64,000 bases of DNA, from assembly GCF_013464485.1 (NCBI RefSeq), contig NZ_RAUX01000018.1, forward strand, positions 1 to 64,000, written 5' to 3'. The notes under the pieces were generated by a model. That model did not search any database and was not told the origin of the DNA. It worked only from the letters and a program-made list of their open reading frames with translations. The position numbers and the translations under genes are program-made. This DNA comes from Stenotrophomonas maltophilia (GTDB lineage: Bacteria; Pseudomonadota; Gammaproteobacteria; Xanthomonadales; Xanthomonadaceae). Of this stretch, positions 25,045-34,159 are shown in pieces. The number at the start of each line of letters is the position of its first letter. Position 1 is the first letter of the stretch.

Positions 25045-27240
25045 ATGCCCCCTACTTCCGCGCGCATCCCACACCGGCTCCGCCGATGGCGCGTCGCTGG
25101 CTACATCCTGCTGGGCATGTACGTTCTCTACCTGCTGGCCGGCAACATCTTCCTCAACACCCCGCTGTTCGACCAGGTCACCAACCGCAAGCCGCACAAG
25201 TTCGTGATGACGACCGGCCCAGCCATCACGCTGCTGCCTGGCCACGTCATTGCCTGGAACGTGCATATGCGCGGCCACGTCAACCATACCGTCTACGTAC
25301 TGCACGCCGAGCGTGCCAGCGCCCGCCTGGCGGTCCTGCCCCTGTTTAGCCGCGAAGTGCGGGTTCCCCGATTGCAGGCCACAGGCGTGTCGGCCGAAAT
25401 CAGTCGCGTCGAGGACGCCATTCCGTCGCCCCCGCGCGGCGACCAGGGTTGGACCCTGCGTTTCGACGCCATCCACAGCGACAGCATCCGCAGCGCCCGG
25501 CTCGGAAAGCTGTTGATCATCGGCAAGGGCCAGGGCACGGTCGGGTTCCTCAAGCAGCTGCGCGGCGGCCCATCGGAACTGTTCGATTCCGAGGTCTCGT
25601 TCAGCAAGGCAGACACCAGCTATGACGGCGTGCAGCTGCTGGGCGACATGGATCTGACCGCGCGCTTCAGCTATCCGCGGCACTATCGCGACCAGGCGCC
25701 CGGCCTGGCCAAGTTGAAGCTGCTGCATGCGCAACTTGAGGTGGATGCGCGCAGCCAGGGCGTGCGCATGGATACGGACGCCACAACGCCAAAGATCTCC
25801 AGCGCGCCCGTGCCTGGACGCCTGCAACTGGCGGTCCACCTGATCGACGGCCAACTGCAACCCGGTGACCGCGCGCTCTGGCAGGTGCCGCTCTTCCTCG
25901 GCGATGGCGCACCCAATCGCGGTGTGCTGGCCCTGCAGCTCAATGTGGCCAACGACCTGCGCCTGCAGGCCCGTCTGCCGCCACGCCCGGATTCGGCCGC
26001 CGGCATCGATGCCGACCTGCACATCGCCGGGCGCGAGATTCCCTTCCAGCACCCTGCCCAGCTGCTGGAACGCAGCTCCGGCACCGTGCGCGGCGAATGG
26101 ACGTTCACCTCGCTCAACTGGATCCCTGCCCTGTTCGTGCGCAAGCCGTGGCTGCAGCTGGATGGCGGCGGCACCCTGAAAGCAGATCTGCGCCTGCGCA
26201 ATGGCGAACTGATCGAAGGCAGTACCGTGGACATCCCTTCGGCTGCAGCCGTGGCCGAGGTCGCTGGCGTGCGGCTGGCCGGCACGGCCAGTGCGCATGG
26301 CGAGCTGAAGGCCGGCATCCCCAACCAGGCACAGCTGGCGATCCGGCTGCCCCACTTCACCGCGCGCCCCAGCGATGCGAAGGATGTGCGGCTGTTCGAC
26401 GGGCGTGACCTGGCCGTGGACCTTACCGGCGATGGCCGCCTGCAGGAACTGCGCAAGGGCGTTCGCGCACGGTTGCGTTTCAGCGAGGCGACCATCCCTG
26501 ACCTGGCCGCCTACAACCGCTACCTTGGCTCTCAACAGGTACGCCTGCTGCGTGGCACCGGCAGCCTCAGCGGCGACGCCACGCTCGACACCGATGGCCG
26601 CGTCGGCCACGGCACCGCGCGCCTGCTGGGGCGCAACGCCAGTGCGAAGGTTGCAGGCCTGGACATGGGCGGCGATGTCGACGTGAGCGCGACGCTTCGC
26701 CGTGGGGACTTCAACCAGCGCCACTTCGATCTGTCCGGCACCACCGTGGAGCTGCGCAATGTGCAGGTGGCGGGCACCGATTCCAGCAGCGCTTGGAAAG
26801 GCCGTGCTGTGTTCAAGCGGGGCCGCATCGACGCGCAGTCCCCGTTCCAGGTGGACGCTACCACCGATCTGACCCTGAGCGATGCACGCCCCCTGCTGGC
26901 CGTGTTCGCCAAGCGCACCGACTACCCGCGCTGGACGCTGTCCCTGCTCGACTCCGGCCAGGTCGATGCGCAGGCCACGCTGCGCTGGCGCCCAGGTCAT
27001 CTGCTGATCGATGGCCTGCGGGCCGAGAATGATCGCCTGACGGTACGTGCGCGGCTGGATCTTCTGGAGCAGCGCAAGCGTGGCGATCTCTACCTGCGCT
27101 GGGGGCTGCTGGGCGCGGGCATCGAGCTTGATGGCGAACATCGCCAGTGGCATCTGACCAAGGCGCGGGAATGGTTCGACCAACGCCCTTCGCTGTTGCC
27201 GGCTGGCGGAAGTGGAAGCGCTGCGGGTTCTTCAGATTGA
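25045..27240 (+). CDS. AsmA-like/DUF748-type inner-membrane-anchored periplasmic protein
   Basis: 731 aa from the ATG at 25045 (MPPTSARIPHR); a TTG at 25015 in frame is possible. One N-terminal membrane helix (VAGYILLGMYVLYLLAGNIF) is followed by a long repetitive beta-rich periplasmic region, with alternations such as GRLQLAVHLIDGQLQPGD and GDMDLTARFSYPRHY. This layout is that of AsmA/TamB/YdbH-like proteins that help lipids cross the envelope. Family membership is by general architecture, not by a diagnostic motif. It ends just before a putative ECF promoter that drives tspO. Confidence 0.5.
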   Translation: MPPTSARIPHRLRRWRVAGYILLGMYVLYLLAGNIFLNTPLFDQVTNRKPHKFVMTTGPAITLLPGHVIAWNVHMRGHVNHTVYVLHAERASARLAVLPLFSREVRVPRLQATGVSAEISRVEDAIPSPPRGDQGWTLRFDAIHSDSIRSARLGKLLIIGKGQGTVGFLKQLRGGPSELFDSEVSFSKADTSYDGVQLLGDMDLTARFSYPRHYRDQAPGLAKLKLLHAQLEVDARSQGVRMDTDATTPKISSAPVPGRLQLAVHLIDGQLQPGDRALWQVPLFLGDGAPNRGVLALQLNVANDLRLQARLPPRPDSAAGIDADLHIAGREIPFQHPAQLLERSSGTVRGEWTFTSLNWIPALFVRKPWLQLDGGGTLKADLRLRNGELIEGSTVDIPSAAAVAEVAGVRLAGTASAHGELKAGIPNQAQLAIRLPHFTARPSDAKDVRLFDGRDLAVDLTGDGRLQELRKGVRARLRFSEATIPDLAAYNRYLGSQQVRLLRGTGSLSGDATLDTDGRVGHGTARLLGRNASAKVAGLDMGGDVDVSATLRRGDFNQRHFDLSGTTVELRNVQVAGTDSSSAWKGRAVFKRGRIDAQSPFQVDATTDLTLSDARPLLAVFAKRTDYPRWTLSLLDSGQVDAQATLRWRPGHLLIDGLRAENDRLTVRARLDLLEQRKRGDLYLRWGLLGAGIELDGEHRQWHLTKAREWFDQRPSLLPAGGSGSAAGSSD

Positions 27241-27252
27241 TCGCCCCGGGCT

Positions 27253-27278
27253 GCATCCATTGGCCGCTTCCGTTCGTA
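27253..27278 (+). promoter_or_regulatory. Candidate ECF-sigma promoter of tspO
   Basis: GCATCCA (27253-27259), 15-base spacer, CGTA (27275-27278). The same pair with identical spacing occurs upstream of the ECF sigma gene, the gene at 35575 and the desaturase operon. A transcript start about 7-8 bases after CGTA would leave a short leader before tspO. Confidence 0.6.
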
Positions 27279-27311
27279 TGAGCGGGTAAACACAGGATGG
27301 AGCAGCACGGA

Positions 27312-27797
27312 ATGAAGCGGCGTTCACAGGTTATGGGTCTTCTGGGATGGGTTGTGGTCACTTTTGCGGCGGCGGCAGTCGGCGCGTGGGCATCGACATC
27401 CGCCGCCAGCTTCTACGCCACCCTCGCCCTGCCCGCGTGGGCACCGCCTGCCAGCGTGTTTGGCCCGGTGTGGAGCCTGCTCTACGCGATGATGGCCATT
27501 GCGGCGTGGCTGGTCTGGCGCGAACGCGGCTGGCGCAACGCACAGCCGGCCCTGGTGCTCTATCTGGTGCAGCTGGCCGTCAATGCCCTCTGGAGCTGGC
27601 TGTTCTTCGGCTGGAAACTGGGCGCGCTGGCCTTCGTTGACATCCTGGCACTGATCACGCTGGTCTGCGCAACGATCGTTGCCTTCGCCCGCCTCCATCG
27701 CGGCGCAGCGGTGATGCTGCTGCCTTACCTGGCCTGGATATCGTTCGCCTCGGCGCTGAACTTCGCGGTGTGGCGGGCCAATCCCGGATTGCTGTGA
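27312..27797 (+). CDS. tspO: TspO/MBR-family tryptophan-rich sensory protein
   Basis: 161 aa, five membrane helices, the normal TspO size. Conserved ALPAWAPPASVFGPVWSLLYAMMAIAAWLVW and ALWSWLFFGWKLGALAFVDI carry the tryptophan- and proline-rich family pattern. TspO binds tetrapyrroles; in Rhodobacter it modulates photosynthesis genes in response to oxygen and light. The start at 27312 is chosen because GGAG lies nine bases upstream; an ATG at 27297 in frame is an alternative. The candidate ECF promoter just upstream and the bacteriophytochrome nearby suggest a role in light or tetrapyrrole stress. Confidence 0.9.
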   Translation: MKRRSQVMGLLGWVVVTFAAAAVGAWASTSAASFYATLALPAWAPPASVFGPVWSLLYAMMAIAAWLVWRERGWRNAQPALVLYLVQLAVNALWSWLFFGWKLGALAFVDILALITLVCATIVAFARLHRGAAVMLLPYLAWISFASALNFAVWRANPGLL

Positions 27798-27813
27798 GCC
27801 GGGATCAGGACTC

Positions 27814-28107
27814 TCAGGCCTGTGCGACGCGCTGCGGCTGCCATGCACGCAGCAACGCTGGCTTGAACGCCTGCTGGCCACAACCCGTGGGGCATCGCAC
27901 CACGCGCGCGGCAGTGTGGCTGACCAGCCCTTGCCCTTCCTCGGCCTTGAACACCGTTTCGCAGCTCATGCACCGCGCAACCAGCGAGTACAGGTGGAGC
28001 AGGCGCCCACTGGCCGGATCCTGCAGGGCATCCACATCCAGCAGTTCAAACTGGCAGCTGTCGGCAAGCACGCGGTATGGCGTCGAAGGCAAGGTCTGCA
28101 GGTTCAC
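27814..28107 (-). CDS. Hypothetical small cysteine-containing protein
   Basis: 97 aa, MNLQTLPSTPYRVLADSCQF. Two cysteine pairs, ARCMSCETVF and VVRCPTGCGQQ, look like a small zinc-binding knuckle; the DNA-binding or enzymatic role is unknown. It is convergent with tspO (16 bases between stops) and divergent from the phytochrome gene. No family recognised, but length, composition and a clean start support a gene. Confidence 0.6.
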   Translation of the reverse strand: MNLQTLPSTPYRVLADSCQFELLDVDALQDPASGRLLHLYSLVARCMSCETVFKAEEGQGLVSHTAARVVRCPTGCGQQAFKPALLRAWQPQRVAQA

Positions 28108-28359
28108 GGGGCGTGGTCACTCAGGAATGTGCGTTCACCGTACGCAAGTCGGTGTCGAGTGCGCGTGCAGCGCACATGTACCTTTCGCGAAACATGCAAG
28201 TGCTGTTGGAATGTTCGTATGAAGAATTCAGGTTTGAATGAAACGTTCTTCACACGCACGTACCGGTATGCGAATGCACGATTTTGCGTCACCATCCGTG
28301 CATGCCGGATGCAACGCTGGGCCAGTCCAGCCATCCACGAATCATGAGTCCCGCCTTTG

Positions 28360-30597
28360 ATGCCTTCTGCCGAGTCCACGCACGACACTGCCTTGTCCAG
28401 TTGCGCGCGCGAACCGATCCACACCCCCGGCGCGATCCAGCCCTACGGTGTGCTTCTGGTACTGGAACCGCAGTCACTGCGGGTGCGCGAGCGCGCCATC
28501 AGCCAGCCCAGGCTGCTGCAGCAGTTCGGCGAGCCACTGATGCAGCACGTCAGCGAGGTGTTGGGCGGCGTGCTGGCGCCGTTCGAGGCGTTGTTCCAGC
28601 AGGCCGCGGTTGGCAGCAGCGCCCACGTCGGCGCCGTGCACCTGGACGGCCACGGCCGGCATCAACTGCTGGTGCACCGCTCCGCCACCGACCTGCTGGT
28701 CGAGCTGGAGTCACCCGTTCCCGGCCAGCCGGGCTCGCTGGAGGAACTCTACCCGGCCATCCGCGAGCTGATGACCGCCATCGAGTCGGCCACGACGGTG
28801 GAAGACCTGTGCCAGCTGGCCGCCGAACACATGCGCCGGCTCACCGGCTTCGATCGCACCCTGGTCTATCAGTTCGACCCCGGCTGGAACGGCATCGTGG
28901 TGGCCGAGGATGGCAACGGCCTGTTACCGTCCTACCTGGACCTGCGTTTTCCCGAGTCGGACATTCCGGCCCAGGCCCGCGAACTGTATCGTCGCAACCG
29001 GGTACGGCTGATCGCAGACAACAACTACACCCCTGCCCCGCTGATGCGCGCCGAGGACCATCGCGACGCACCGCCCACCGACCTCAGCCTGGCGGTGTTG
29101 CGCAGCGTTTCGCCGGTGCACATGCAGTACATGCGCAACATGGGCACCGGTGCATCGATGTCGGTGTCGCTGGTGCACGAAGGCCAGCTGTGGGGCCTGG
29201 TGTCGTGCCACACGGTGCATCCGCGCCGGCTGCCCTACCACGTGCGCACGGCGTGCGAGTTCATGGGCCAGATCCTGTCGCTGCAGATTGCCCTGAAGGA
29301 ACGTGCGCGGGCCATTGAAGAACGCGTGGCGCGCCGCTCGGTGCTGGTCAAGCTGCTGGCCCGCATGGCCGGCGACGAGGACTTCATGGCTGCGCTGCGC
29401 CACGATGAAGCCAGCCTGCTGTCGCTGACCGGCGCCGCTGGCGCTGCCATCGTGCACAAGGGCGACTGCATGCGCGTGGGCGTGTGCCCGCCCGCGACCG
29501 ACGTGCTGGCCCTGGCCGATTGGCTGGCCGCACAGCAGGCCGGGCAGGAAACGTACTGCACCGACCATCTGGCCGGCGACTGGTCGCCTGGCGTGCGCCT
29601 GGCCGACGTGGCCAGTGGCGTGCTGGCGGTGTCCATCTCGCAGCTGCATGACAGCTACCTGATGTGGTTCCGCCCCGAGGTGGTGCGCACCGTGCGCTGG
29701 GGCGGCGACCCACGCAAGACCGCCGCGCCGGACGTGGCGCTGTCCCCGCGCAGCTCTTTCGAGGCCTGGAAGGAAACCGTCCAGCAGCGCAGCCTGCCGT
29801 GGAATGACGCCGACCGCGAGGCCGCGCACGAGATGCGCACCGCCATCGTCGACATCGTGCTGCGCAAGGCCGAGGAAATGGCCGAGCTGAACGAGCAGCT
29901 GATGCGCAGCAACAAGGAGCTGGAAGCCTTCTCGTACTCGGTCAGCCATGACCTGCGCGCGCCCTTCCGCCACATCGTCGGCTATTCGGAGCTGCTGGGC
30001 AGCTCGGCGGGTGAACGCCTCAACGATACCGAACGCCGCTTCCTCGACACCATCGTGGAATCGGCCAAGTCGGCCGGTACGCTGGTGGACGATCTGCTGA
30101 GCTTCTCGCAGATGGGCCGTTCCACGCTCGGCCGGGTACGGCTGGATATGACGGCGCTGGCCGAAGATGTGCACCGGAGCCTGGCTTTGGACTACGCCGG
30201 ACGCGACGTGCAATGGACGCTGGCGCCGCTGCCGGAGGTGGAGGCCGATCCGACGATGTTGCGTCTGGTCTGGCAGAACCTGCTGGCCAACGCGATCAAG
30301 TTCACCCGCGAGCGCGAGCAGGCCGTTATCGAGGTCGGTCACGAGCGCAACGTCGACGAAGACCACTTTTTCGTGCGTGACAACGGCTGCGGCTTCGACA
30401 TGCGCTACGTGGACAAGCTGTTCGGTGTGTTCCAGCGCCTGCATCACGTCGAAGAATTCGAAGGCACCGGCATCGGCCTGGCCAATGTACGCCGCATCAT
30501 CGGCCGCCATGGCGGCCGTACCTGGGCCGAGGGCGAGCCCGGCAAGGGCGCCACGATTCATTTCACCCTACCCCGTTCCACAGGAGATCTCCCATGA
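28360..30597 (+). CDS. bphP: Bacteriophytochrome histidine kinase
   Basis: 745 aa. Domain order: PAS (residues about 15-115) with the biliverdin-attaching Cys15 in SSCAREPIHTPGAIQPYG, GAF (about 140-310) with the LRFPESDIPAQAREL motif and HRDAPPTDLSLAVLRSVSPV, PHY (about 320-500), HisKA with H530 in SVSHDLRAPFRHI, and HATPase_c with NAIKF, DNGCGFD and GTGIGLANV. It senses red/far-red light in the cytoplasm. The TTG codon directly before the ATG is ignored. The stop overlaps the response-regulator start (ATGA). No heme oxygenase gene for biliverdin synthesis lies in the window. Confidence 0.95.
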   Translation: MPSAESTHDTALSSCAREPIHTPGAIQPYGVLLVLEPQSLRVRERAISQPRLLQQFGEPLMQHVSEVLGGVLAPFEALFQQAAVGSSAHVGAVHLDGHGRHQLLVHRSATDLLVELESPVPGQPGSLEELYPAIRELMTAIESATTVEDLCQLAAEHMRRLTGFDRTLVYQFDPGWNGIVVAEDGNGLLPSYLDLRFPESDIPAQARELYRRNRVRLIADNNYTPAPLMRAEDHRDAPPTDLSLAVLRSVSPVHMQYMRNMGTGASMSVSLVHEGQLWGLVSCHTVHPRRLPYHVRTACEFMGQILSLQIALKERARAIEERVARRSVLVKLLARMAGDEDFMAALRHDEASLLSLTGAAGAAIVHKGDCMRVGVCPPATDVLALADWLAAQQAGQETYCTDHLAGDWSPGVRLADVASGVLAVSISQLHDSYLMWFRPEVVRTVRWGGDPRKTAAPDVALSPRSSFEAWKETVQQRSLPWNDADREAAHEMRTAIVDIVLRKAEEMAELNEQLMRSNKELEAFSYSVSHDLRAPFRHIVGYSELLGSSAGERLNDTERRFLDTIVESAKSAGTLVDDLLSFSQMGRSTLGRVRLDMTALAEDVHRSLALDYAGRDVQWTLAPLPEVEADPTMLRLVWQNLLANAIKFTREREQAVIEVGHERNVDEDHFFVRDNGCGFDMRYVDKLFGVFQRLHHVEEFEGTGIGLANVRRIIGRHGGRTWAEGEPGKGATIHFTLPRSTGDLP

Positions 30598-31061
30598 GGG
30601 ACCTGCGGCCGATCCTCCTGGTGGAGGACAGCCCCAAGGATGCCGAGCTGACGCTGGCCGCGTTGTCGCGCTGCCAGTTGCTGAACGATGTCATCCATGT
30701 ACGCGATGGTGCCGAGGCGCTGGATTACCTGCGCTGTGAAGGCAAGTTCGCCGGCGCCATGCACGGCGGCCCGGTGGTGGTGCTGCTGGACCTGAAGCTG
30801 CCCAAGGTGAACGGCCTGGAAGTGCTGGAACAGGTGCGCGCTGACCCACAGCTGAGCAGCACACCGGTGGTGATGCTGACCTCTTCGCGCGAAGAACAGG
30901 ATCTCGTGCGCAGTTACGAACTGGGCGTGAACGCATTCGTGGTCAAGCCAGTGGACTTCAAGGAGTTCTTCGACGCCATCCAGGGGCTGGGCATGTTCTG
31001 GGGCATCACCAACCAGCCCCCGCCGCATCGGCCCAACGGCTCGGGGCAGCACAATGCGTGA
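30594..31061 (+). CDS. Single-domain response regulator (Rcp1-type)
   Basis: 155 aa, one receiver domain: ILLVEDSPKDAELT with acidic pocket, VVLLDLKLPKVNG with the phospho-Asp, TSS and VKPVDF with the conserved Lys. The length, the NPAR-like C-terminal extension and its position right after a phytochrome match the Rcp1-like phytochrome partners. It overlaps bphP by 4 bases and the next kinase by 8, so phosphotransfer from BphP to it is likely. Confidence 0.92.
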   Translation: MRDLRPILLVEDSPKDAELTLAALSRCQLLNDVIHVRDGAEALDYLRCEGKFAGAMHGGPVVVLLDLKLPKVNGLEVLEQVRADPQLSSTPVVMLTSSREEQDLVRSYELGVNAFVVKPVDFKEFFDAIQGLGMFWGITNQPPPHRPNGSGQHNA

Positions 31062-33453
31062 TGGATCGCGCCGCAGCGAGCGCCTGCGCATCCTCATGCT
31101 GGAGGACAGCGCGCTTGATGCGGAGCTGATCAGCGCACAGCTGCAGCGTGCCGGCCTCGATTTCGAGGCCGAGCGCCTGTGGACCCGCAATGCCTTCATC
31201 GAGGCAATTGAGAATCGCGCCTTCGATGTGATCCTGGCCGATCATGTGCTGCCCGGATTCGACGGCGACGCTGCACTGGTGCTGGCGCGCGAGCGGATTC
31301 CGCAAACGCCCTTCATCTTCGTCTCCGGCACGCTTACCGAGGAGTTGGCCGTGCAGGCCCTGACCCGCGGCGCGCGCGACTACGTGGTCAAGCAGCGCCT
31401 GCAGCGCCTGCCGGATGCGATCCGTCGTGCGCGGCAGGAGGCCCATGAACGCACCCAGCTTGTGCAGGCGCAGGCCGCACTGAACGACAGCCAGGCGCAG
31501 TTGCAGCAGGTAACCGATGCCGTCCCTGCGCTGATCGCCCAGCTCGACACGGCGCATCGCTACCGCTTCGCGAACAAGGCGTTCCTGGACTGGCACGGCG
31601 TCAGCCTGGCCGAACTGCTGGGTCGCGCGGCACGGGATGTCAGCGGCATTTCCGCCTTCGAGCACGCCCTGCCCAGCCTGGAGCGGGTACTGCAGGGCGA
31701 GCGCACCAGCTTCCAGGTCGAACTGGTCCACCGCAGCGGCGAATCACGATTCGTGCAGATGGACTGCGTACCGGAACATGCGGCCGATGGCAGCGTGGTC
31801 GGCTACATCTGCATGGGCAGCGATGTTTCACTGTTGAAGCAGGCCGAACTGGCGCTGCGCGAGGACAACCAGGTTCTCGAGCGACAGGTGCAGGCACGCA
31901 CCGCCGAGTTGCGGGCCAGCAAGCGGCGCCTGCAGGCGATCTTCGAATCCAGCTTCCAGCATCAGGTGCTGTTGGATCTGTCCGGACGCGTGGTTGATGC
32001 CAATGACGCGTCACTGGCCGCGGTGCTTGCGGACAAGAAGGACACCGTTGGCGCGCGCTTCGGCGAATCGCTCTGGTTTGTCACAACCGATGGCATCAGT
32101 GCGCTGATCGACCAGGCCGTCGCCGCAGCCGTACAGGGCCGCAGTTCGCTGCATGCACTGGAACTGGAACTCCCGACCGGGCGGCGCAGCTTCGACTTCT
32201 CGTTCCGCCCGCTGCTGGATACCGAAGGCGTGGTCACCGCCGTGGTTTCCGAGGCAGTGGAAACCACCGCGCGGCTGCAGGCTGAACATGCGCTGCGCCA
32301 GTCACAGAAGATCGAGGCGGTCGGCCAGCTCACCGGCGGCATCGCGCATGATTTCAACAACATTCTTACGGTCATTTCCGGCAACGTTGAGCACGCCATG
32401 CTGCTCAACGAGCGCGCAGGCGAACCCGGTGCGATGGTCAGCCGTGCGCTGGACAATGCGCTGAAGGGCGTGGGCCGTGCCGCCAGCCTGACCCAGCGCC
32501 TGCTGGCCTTTGCCCGCCGCCAGCCGCTGCACAGCCAGGCCGCCAACCTCAACGAGCGCCTGCTGGACATGCACGACATGCTGCAGCGTGCGCTGGGCGA
32601 GCTGGTGCAGCTGGAGATCCGCAGCGCCCAGGACATCTGGTGCGTGGAGATCGACGTGAGCCAGCTGGAGGCCTCCGTACTGAACCTGGCGGTCAATGCC
32701 CGCGATGCGATGCCACATGGCGGCCGGCTGGTGATCGAGGTCGACAACAGCCACCTCGACCACGATTACGCCGCCCTGTTCCCGGATGCAACGCCGGGCG
32801 AGTACGTGATGCTGCGGGTGCGCGACAACGGCCACGGCATGGACGCGGCTACCCTGGCGCGCGTGTTCGAACCGTTCTTCACTACCAAGCAGGTCGGCCG
32901 CGGCACCGGGCTTGGTCTGTCGATGGTGCATGGCTTCGTCAAGCAGTCCGGCGGCCACGTGCTGATCGATTCGGTGGAAGGCGGCGGCACCAGTATCACC
33001 ATGATGTTCCCGCGCTCACCACTGGCCCTGCCCTGCGAAGCACGTGCGCCGCAGGCTGGCCTGGCCGGTTACGCGCCGCGCGAGGAAACCGTCCTGGTGG
33101 CCGAGGACAACGACGATGTGCGCGCGCACACGGTGGATGCGCTGCGCCTGCTGGGCTATCGCGTACTGGAAGCGCATGACGGACCATCCGCGCTGCGGTT
33201 GCTGGAGCGGCCGGACACCAGGGTCGACCTGCTGTTCTCCGACGTGGTGATGCCCGGCATGTCGGGCTGGGAGCTGGTCCGCGAGGTCCGCGAGCGCTGG
33301 CCAGAAATTGTCGTGCTTTTCACATCGGGCTATCCACGCGACCACGAAGCGGTGGGCAGTCAGGGGCGGTTCCCAGCGCTGCTGCCGAAGCCGTTTACCC
33401 GCAGTGACCTTGCGCAGGCGGTACGCACCGCGCTGGACGCTGCCGCGCACTGA
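31054..33453 (+). CDS. Hybrid sensor histidine kinase (REC-PAS-PAS-kinase-REC)
   Basis: 799 aa, no membrane helix. N-terminal receiver (LRILMLEDSALDAELI, ILADHVLPGFDG), two PAS domains (LQQVTDAVPALIAQLD at about 150; LQAIFESSFQHQVLLDLSG at about 295), HisKA with GGIAHDFNNILTVISGN, HATPase_c with VRDNGHGMD and GTGLGLSMVHGF, and a C-terminal receiver (VLVAEDNDDVRAH, LLFSDVVMPGMSG). The HDFNNIL box is the HWE/HisKA variant common in cytoplasmic hybrids. Start overlaps the response regulator gene. It probably forms a light-signalling phosphorelay with the two upstream proteins. Confidence 0.92.
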   Translation: MRDGSRRSERLRILMLEDSALDAELISAQLQRAGLDFEAERLWTRNAFIEAIENRAFDVILADHVLPGFDGDAALVLARERIPQTPFIFVSGTLTEELAVQALTRGARDYVVKQRLQRLPDAIRRARQEAHERTQLVQAQAALNDSQAQLQQVTDAVPALIAQLDTAHRYRFANKAFLDWHGVSLAELLGRAARDVSGISAFEHALPSLERVLQGERTSFQVELVHRSGESRFVQMDCVPEHAADGSVVGYICMGSDVSLLKQAELALREDNQVLERQVQARTAELRASKRRLQAIFESSFQHQVLLDLSGRVVDANDASLAAVLADKKDTVGARFGESLWFVTTDGISALIDQAVAAAVQGRSSLHALELELPTGRRSFDFSFRPLLDTEGVVTAVVSEAVETTARLQAEHALRQSQKIEAVGQLTGGIAHDFNNILTVISGNVEHAMLLNERAGEPGAMVSRALDNALKGVGRAASLTQRLLAFARRQPLHSQAANLNERLLDMHDMLQRALGELVQLEIRSAQDIWCVEIDVSQLEASVLNLAVNARDAMPHGGRLVIEVDNSHLDHDYAALFPDATPGEYVMLRVRDNGHGMDAATLARVFEPFFTTKQVGRGTGLGLSMVHGFVKQSGGHVLIDSVEGGGTSITMMFPRSPLALPCEARAPQAGLAGYAPREETVLVAEDNDDVRAHTVDALRLLGYRVLEAHDGPSALRLLERPDTRVDLLFSDVVMPGMSGWELVREVRERWPEIVVLFTSGYPRDHEAVGSQGRFPALLPKPFTRSDLAQAVRTALDAAAH

Positions 33454-33455
33454 GC

Positions 33456-34148
33456 TCACGCGGCCGGATCACGCATGCCTGCCGCGATCCGGTTGATGTC
33501 CGCGCACTCCACCGTCGCAGGCGGATGCTCTCTTCTGGCCAGTGTGATCATCGCCTGGCCCACCGCCAGATTGCTGCTGACCAGTGAAGGGACGAGTGCG
33601 CCAGCCAGTTTCATCAGCGGCGCGCCACCCCAGTACAAGGGCTTGAGCACCGCGTGGCGCGTGCCGGTTCCCGATACCGGCCGCACGCCGCCCGGGCGCA
33701 GCATCACGGTACGCACCGGCAGGGCCTGCAATGCAACCTCGGTCTCGCCCTTGATCCTCAACGGCATCAGCCGGCTCCGAGGGTCCGCACCGGCACCGGA
33801 TACATACAGAAAAAACCCTTCGGGATTCGCAGCCGCCCAGGCACTGGCCACCGCCAATGTCGTGTCCAAGGTCACGCGCCGGTATTCGGCCTCAGTGGTG
33901 CCGACCGGTGGTGCGCCGGCGCAATAGAAGCAGGCATCGAACCCGGCCAGTTCTTCCAACCGCCCCTGGATACGCAGGAAGTCCGGAACGATCAGTTCGC
34001 TGCCGGCGCCGCTCAGACTTCCCGGGTGGCGGACCAGCGCTGTCAGGCGGGACACATGTGGTGAGCGTTGGCAAGCCAACGCCACACCCTGCCCGACCAG
34101 GCCTGCGGCACCGGTCAACAGAATCCGTAATGCGCCCGTCCCGGCCAT
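33456..34148 (-). CDS. NAD(P)-binding oxidoreductase/epimerase-like protein
   Basis: 230 aa. The Rossmann dinucleotide motif is LRILLTGAAGLVGQG (TGxxGxxG). VRTVMLRPGGVRPVSG and the overall length fit the short atypical SDR/NAD-dependent epimerase group; the YxxxK catalytic pair is not evident. The ATG at 34148 has a GGGGG ribosome binding site 4-8 bases upstream. It directly follows chrR on the same strand (11-base gap) and is therefore probably in the sigma/anti-sigma operon, which would put it under ECF-sigma control. Substrate unknown. Confidence 0.75.
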   Translation of the reverse strand: MAGTGALRILLTGAAGLVGQGVALACQRSPHVSRLTALVRHPGSLSGAGSELIVPDFLRIQGRLEELAGFDACFYCAGAPPVGTTEAEYRRVTLDTTLAVASAWAAANPEGFFLYVSGAGADPRSRLMPLRIKGETEVALQALPVRTVMLRPGGVRPVSGTGTRHAVLKPLYWGGAPLMKLAGALVPSLVSSNLAVGQAMITLARREHPPATVECADINRIAAGMRDPAA

Positions 34149-34159
34149 CGTCGCCCCCG

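Noticed and set aside
25033-27183. 716-codon minus-strand frame opposite the AsmA-like gene
   Set aside because: A high-GC shadow: Gln/His/Ala-rich, no motif, while the plus strand has a clear membrane anchor and coherent repeats.
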